DNA from: Marchantia polymorpha subsp. ruderalis
Taxonomy: Eukaryota; Streptophyta; Marchantiopsida; Marchantiales; Marchantiaceae
DNA: 64,000 bases
Assembly (NCBI GenBank): GCA_037833965.1
Contig: AP031356.1
Coordinates: 10,872,501 to 10,936,500 of the forward strand
Direction: 5' to 3'
Position numbers and translations under genes: made by a program. Positions within the stretch are counted from its first letter, which is position 1, and the number at the start of each line of letters is the position of its first letter. Positions 59,504 to 64,000 of the stretch are shown here, piece after piece. The notes below the pieces were generated by a model. That model saw only the letters and a list, made by a program, of their open reading frames with translations, did not search any database and was not told the origin of the DNA.

Positions 59504-60050
59504 CCCAATCTATATGAAAATAATTTTGCAATATATTTAAATTTATCATGCTATAATTTTCTATGGTTTCTTTTTATTTACATGTAATGACATTTTGATT
59601 CAATCTATTCTCTACTCAATAACTTGCATTCTCAATTGTATTTTAACCTCATTCTCTCTAGTTTTTTATTGTATATGTAGAATGTGAGCAATATTTACGT
59701 TGAGTGATTGAAACATTGAGTATGTTGTTTTCTTCAATGACACTATACTATTGCATCAAAGAATTAATATATTTCCTTTGTTTTATTTTAGACTGCTTGA
59801 GTTCATATAATTTACCCCAGCTTGTTAAAATGCTCACACAAACACGTACTAGGCATTCTCTTTGAGGTTCTATACGCTATAGTATGATAATCCAAAATTG
59901 ATTTTCACTGTTTTTACGATTTCCAAATAAATGAAGCAAAATAAATAATGAGAAGACGCCATCGACTCAAACATGGGGCTTGGCCCCTTTATCATCACAA
60001 TGGTGAACAAAGACACCTCCATGTAAGATATCCGACCTCTCTTAGTCCAC
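59504..60050. other. AT-rich spacer, nothing identified
   Basis: No gene or repeat recognised between the truncated LINE and the coding-like stretch that follows. Confidence 0.4.
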
Positions 60051-60810
60051 ATGGAACATCAGCATTTGAAGAAGCATCACAGAGTGCTTTCCACTAACAA
60101 CGAACCTTCAACTGAATTGAGCTGGTCGACTTCGTATCTCGAGCGAGAAATTCTCGTTCAACGATCAAATGTTTCATGGAAGAGAACGGCCCTCGTCTGT
60201 GTCAACGAGCATATGGGACGTGTCCAACTACAAGTCTCCACATGGAGCCAATCTCGAGAATTGCTGCCTGCCTCTGATTACCAGATTCCTGGAGGAGCAA
60301 AGTGGAGAGCCCTTCTTTCGCTGTTCAAGATATTTGCCAAATCGTCGTACGGACTCGAAGATTGTCTAGGAATGGCGAGAAACGTTTGAGGTTTCTCGAT
60401 TCGTCTTGAAACTTCAGATCAGTAACAGGGGAATGCTACGACGAAAGGTGGGAGGAGGCTGAGATCAGCCGCTGTGATTTGATGTCCATCAAATAGCGAG
60501 AAAGATGTGGAGGAAGATGACTCCTTCATCTTCCTCAAGGAGTTCAAGGGTCAGGATTTCATCCCCATTGAAAACATCAGCAACCTCAAAACCGACCGAA
60601 AGAGACTCGATTCTCTCGATCGAGCAGACTCCTCATCCGGCCTCGCCCAGCGTTCCAACTTACTCATTCTACATGAACGATCTTTCGCCTTCCTGCTCCT
60701 CTGTTTGAGACTGCAAGAGTCGTTCTCCAATTCACGAGTGCGAGACAGATCGAGCCGTAGACCGTCTCACAAAACAGAATCGATCCTCAGCAATCCGCAT
60801 GATTCATAAG
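60051..60810 (+). pseudogene. Coding-like stretch, unidentified, frame-shifted
   Basis: Three frames give protein-like text in turn: 60,051-60,389, 60,169-60,369 (STSIWDVSNYKSPHGANLEN) and the frame near 60,420-60,700. The last reads VTGECYDERWEEAEISRCDL, a stop, then EEDDSFIFLKEFKGQDFIPI. The acidic, low-stop text and balanced base composition suggest a decayed gene or exons of one. I do not recognise the family. Confidence 0.25.
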
Positions 60811-61070
60811 GGATAAAAGAAGAACAGAACGATACGGAAATCGGAAGAAACAAGTCACAACTCTTACGACTTGAGACCGCTCTTCTGCAGTAAAAGTCAG
60901 ATGTCTAATCTCATCGAGGTCAGAATCTGCAAGTTCTCGGTGCGTGATTGTTTTCGTGCCGGGTATGAGGACAACCAACCAACCAATGGCCTCTGCGAGG
61001 TCTGACAGTCCGAGACGCGATCTAAAACACAAATTCAGCAGATCCAGGTCTCCGGCCAAAATCGCAGAAC

Positions 61071-61218
61071 GCCGCTGCCGGGGATCGAACGCGAGACGCG
61101 ATCTAAAACACAAAATCAGCAGATCCAGATCTCCGGTCAAAATCGCAGATCGCCGCTGCCGGGGATCGAACTAAAACACAAAATCAGCAGACCCAAATCT
61201 CCGCTCAAAATCGCAGAT
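61071..61218 (-). repeat. Two tandem partial copies of the tRNA-Asp 3' end
   Basis: The last 20 nt of the neighbouring tRNA gene (T loop, T stem 3' strand and acceptor strand) recur at 61,152-61,171 and 61,071-61,090. Each is followed by the same 3' flank (CAGATCCAG, GATCTAAAACACAAA variants). Spacings between starts are 81 and 68 bp. Confidence 0.9.
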
Positions 61219-61290
61219 CGCCGCTGCCGGGGATCGAACCCGGGTCACCCGCGTGACAGGCGGGAATACTTACCACTATACTACAACGAC
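61219..61290 (-). tRNA. tRNA-Asp (GTC)
   Basis: A 72-nt cloverleaf on the minus strand. The acceptor stem GTCGTTG pairs with CAGCGGC and the discriminator base is G. The D arm is GTAT/GTAT with an AGTGGTAA loop. The anticodon stem CCCGC/GCGGG carries the loop CTGTCAC with anticodon GTC. The T arm has GGTTCGATCC, an intact B box. There is no intron and no encoded CCA. A TTTT run lies about 8 nt downstream and can serve as the pol III terminator. Every stem pairs, so it should be functional. Confidence 0.97.
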
Positions 61291-64000
61291 TTGATGTAAT
61301 TTAAGATATACAAATTCATAATAATTGTTTTAATTTATAGCACAACGTGAAATGAAATGAGGAAACAAACTGAAACGTAAATTGAAAATGAAATAAAATT
61401 CCAAGTGACGCAGAGAGAGTGAAAATATACTCACGATACAATGGCCCCCGAGGATATATGTTAAAACACTGATAGACTATCATCGATTTGAAGTTTTCCA
61501 CAGACTTGTTGGCATACCTTTTGGAGCTGAAGTTCAGTTGAACTCATCGATGATCTTGCAACTAGCAAGAACTAAATGAGCAATGTAAAACATAGTTATT
61601 GTGACTATCATGGAGAAGACAACTCATGTCTCACAAGCATTGGAGTGAATGACCATCCAAGAGCAATCCTTCATTCATATTCTCTCTCTCTCGTGCATCT
61701 GAAATGAGGACTTTTTGCGTTATAAATTGTGCATAAGAGTTTGTGGTCGATTGAATCAAGCTCATATAATTTTCCTGTTACTGCTTGGACACCCAAACAA
61801 GCTCCTAATGCAATTTAAGAAACCAGTCAGAGGAACATCTCACAAGAACGTAAGCAACTCAAGCACACCACTGATGGCAAATGTTGATCCTCGCTGTCAC
61901 CCATGTAGCCTGACAGTGTACATAATTGACTTGGCCTGGCCTTCATCGATACAAGAAATGTTTTGTCAAATATCAATCTGCCTGCACGCATGAACAGCAT
62001 GCAATGTAAGCTCTAGCAGCTTGTGTCTCATGAGAACAGGAAGAGTAAATGTTGTGTTTTTAGAATGTATCTGTAAGTTCTTTTACATGAATAGAAAATT
62101 CGCTACACTGGCTGCACTCATGCCAAAAATCCCGATTACTTAATGCAATGCGATTACAGGCTTTCGCACATGTCCTGAAATCTTGTGTGATGTTGCCAAC
62201 TCGAAGATAATTTTTAATCTCTCTCTACGGCTAAATGTAGATTATGAAGTAGATGACGACATCATCTCCATGCCACTTGCTGCCACATCATTTGGTCACC
62301 GGAGTAGGAGCAGGTGACAGCTTCGACAGCTTCGACGGCTTCAACTTTGACCTTGGGCCAGGCCAAGCCTGTGAATGGCTTCCTTCTCGACAGATGACTA
62401 TGCATCGTCCTTGAAGACCACGAAACTCTGGCATCCAAAGAAAGATGTGAAGGAAAATGGAGCATCCGGAATCTGGACAGATCGGAATGAGCATCATCAG
62501 AGCTCAGATCTGATGCTATGGAAGTGGCAACCGGCTCACTTTCTCCATGCTCGAAGCACAGTCGCATGCTCTGATATATAAGCTGTTAAGTTTCCTTCTG
62601 AATTTCACCAACCTTCACGTGCAGGCATGAGCAATCTATTGTGCTGAGTGTCGGAATGCATAATGGCTGCATCCAGTCTAAAGATGGAATGCATGCTCGT
62701 TTGGGTGATCATATTTGGTGAGCAACATCATCTGAACATTAAAGACTGAATAACTCATATGAGAGAGCATACTCGAGTTATGAACGCAAGATCTTCAGAG
62801 CACGTAGCCATCCCTCATTCCGAACCTATGATGCACCAAACATTTGCAGCAAATACTCATACCTCTTTCTAAAAGCCTTGTCAGTTTCATTCTCAACGAA
62901 CTGATGTCAAATAAAAAATAAGGCTCGACAGACATTCTGCGCTGCGGAGTTTCTGCAGTACTTGCAGCCGTGGTCACCCGATGCTGCTGCAGATGAGTGA
63001 TGCGATCAGAATGACAAACTATTCTGAGCTTCTGAAGAGAAGTTATGGGACAGGCGCTTGAAGTACTCGCGTTGAAAAATTCACTGACTTCGTGGCGAAA
63101 GATGACAATCATCGAGTTCCTATTACGCAAGTACGGAGTGTATGATGGATATGACACCGGCAGCTCCTGTCCTCGACTGAAAGACCACCCGATACACAGT
63201 TGTGCCATTCGCCAGACCTGAAAATGTCGAGAAAATGATGTGACTGATCTACAGGGCATCTTCTATTTATAATATATTCGAGCATCGGTTGTGCTGGTCA
63301 GCTGGATGCGATCCAGGTTACTGATTTTTGCTGATTCAGATCACTGATTCCGACCGAAGAATTAGGAGGGAAGATTTTCACATATACAGAGTTCTACTTT
63401 CTCTTTTACTTCATATCTTCCTCTCGTCTTTGGTCGAAATCCAGGGACACCATCCACATGGAGGATCAGAAAGTCCAGGTTCGTTGAGGAGGAGTCGTAG
63501 CTCTCTGTCTCTTTCAGGAGCTTGACACCAACTCGCTCGTGAGGAAGTTAATCTCGCATATGACGACTTTTCAGCTTTAATCTTGCACAGCAGAAGAACA
63601 AAAACGAAGTGACTGGAAGACACATCGAGTGATACATATATGAAATCAGCCGTGACAACCGATGGTATAACATCGCAATGTTATACAAACAAAGTAAAGT
63701 ATAATAATGTTCACCACCCAATGCGGTATATTTTAATTTGGATTAACTCTAAAGCTAAAAACAGAAATAACAAACATTGTATATTTTAGAAAATCAAACA
63801 AAGTTGAATCATATCATCACGGAATACAAAAGATAATAACTTTGCAAAGAATGGGAATCATGCTAACCGATATAGTTTAGGAAAAAAGTTCCAAATAATG
63901 ATAGTCCGTGCAACCTAGTATGATACCCTTCTCTTTTTCACTTGATACATGAATAGTCATTACGGAAAATAAATAATGATATTTTTCAGAAGCATAAAGT
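61291..64000. other. No gene identified
   Basis: 2.7 kb of mixed composition. The 154-codon minus frame at 62,795-63,259 and the frames near 62,262-62,581 show no domain. A short CTTCGAC repeat lies near 62,322-62,340. Confidence 0.35.

Noticed and set aside
62795..63259. 154-codon minus frame
   Set aside because: Composition and text show no family signature; too little to call a gene.

Overview
This 64 kb window looks like nuclear DNA of a land plant. The evidence is a plant-type AMT1 ammonium transporter, a eukaryotic tRNA-Asp with a pol III T-run, plant Copia and Gypsy retrotransposons primed from initiator Met-tRNA, a LINE, a hAT-type MITE and an intron-bearing P450 relic. The high GC of the single-exon AMT1 against AT-rich surroundings, and the style of the Gypsy gag, suggest a non-seed plant (bryophyte or lycophyte), but the species cannot be fixed from sequence alone. 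There are no bacterial operons, CRISPR arrays or phage genes.

Layout. 1-2.98 kb: a GC-rich stub, then AT-rich DNA. 2,985-10,433: a structurally complete Copia element on the minus strand (252-bp LTRs, PBS, PPT, 5-bp target duplication GGTCT) with a decayed gag-pol; its 5' leader carries a minisatellite, a nested solo LTR and a tRNA-derived SINE. 11.3-14.3 kb: a very old LTR-like pair around a decayed ORF. 15.5-17.2 kb: a Ty3/Gypsy gag relic with an internal 375-bp inversion. 17.9-18.6 kb: a second copy of the solo LTR, followed by about 0.75 kb of CT-rich tandem repeat. 21.0-24.1 kb: a pol-deleted relative of the first Copia element on the plus strand. 26.7-32.2 kb: an almost full-length LINE on the minus strand, with an open ORF1, an interrupted ORF2 and a 5' array of about 165-bp monomers. 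38,186-38,741: a hAT-like MITE with an 8-bp target duplication. 39,825-41,372: intact single-exon AMT1. 55.9-57.1 kb: a two-exon P450 fragment lacking the heme loop. 59.0-59.5 kb: a 5'-truncated LINE of the same family. 61,219-61,290: tRNA-Asp(GTC), with two tandem partial copies of its 3' end next to it.

Only AMT1 and the tRNA look like working host genes. The LINE ORF1 is open but belongs to an element whose ORF2 is broken. The rest is a nested transposon landscape with several unusual structures: internally deleted or inverted elements, LINE 5' monomers, tRNA-end duplications, and repeated near-perfect hairpins that look like template-switch scars. Large intervals, mainly 41.5-55.8 kb and 32.2-38.1 kb, hold nothing I can identify.
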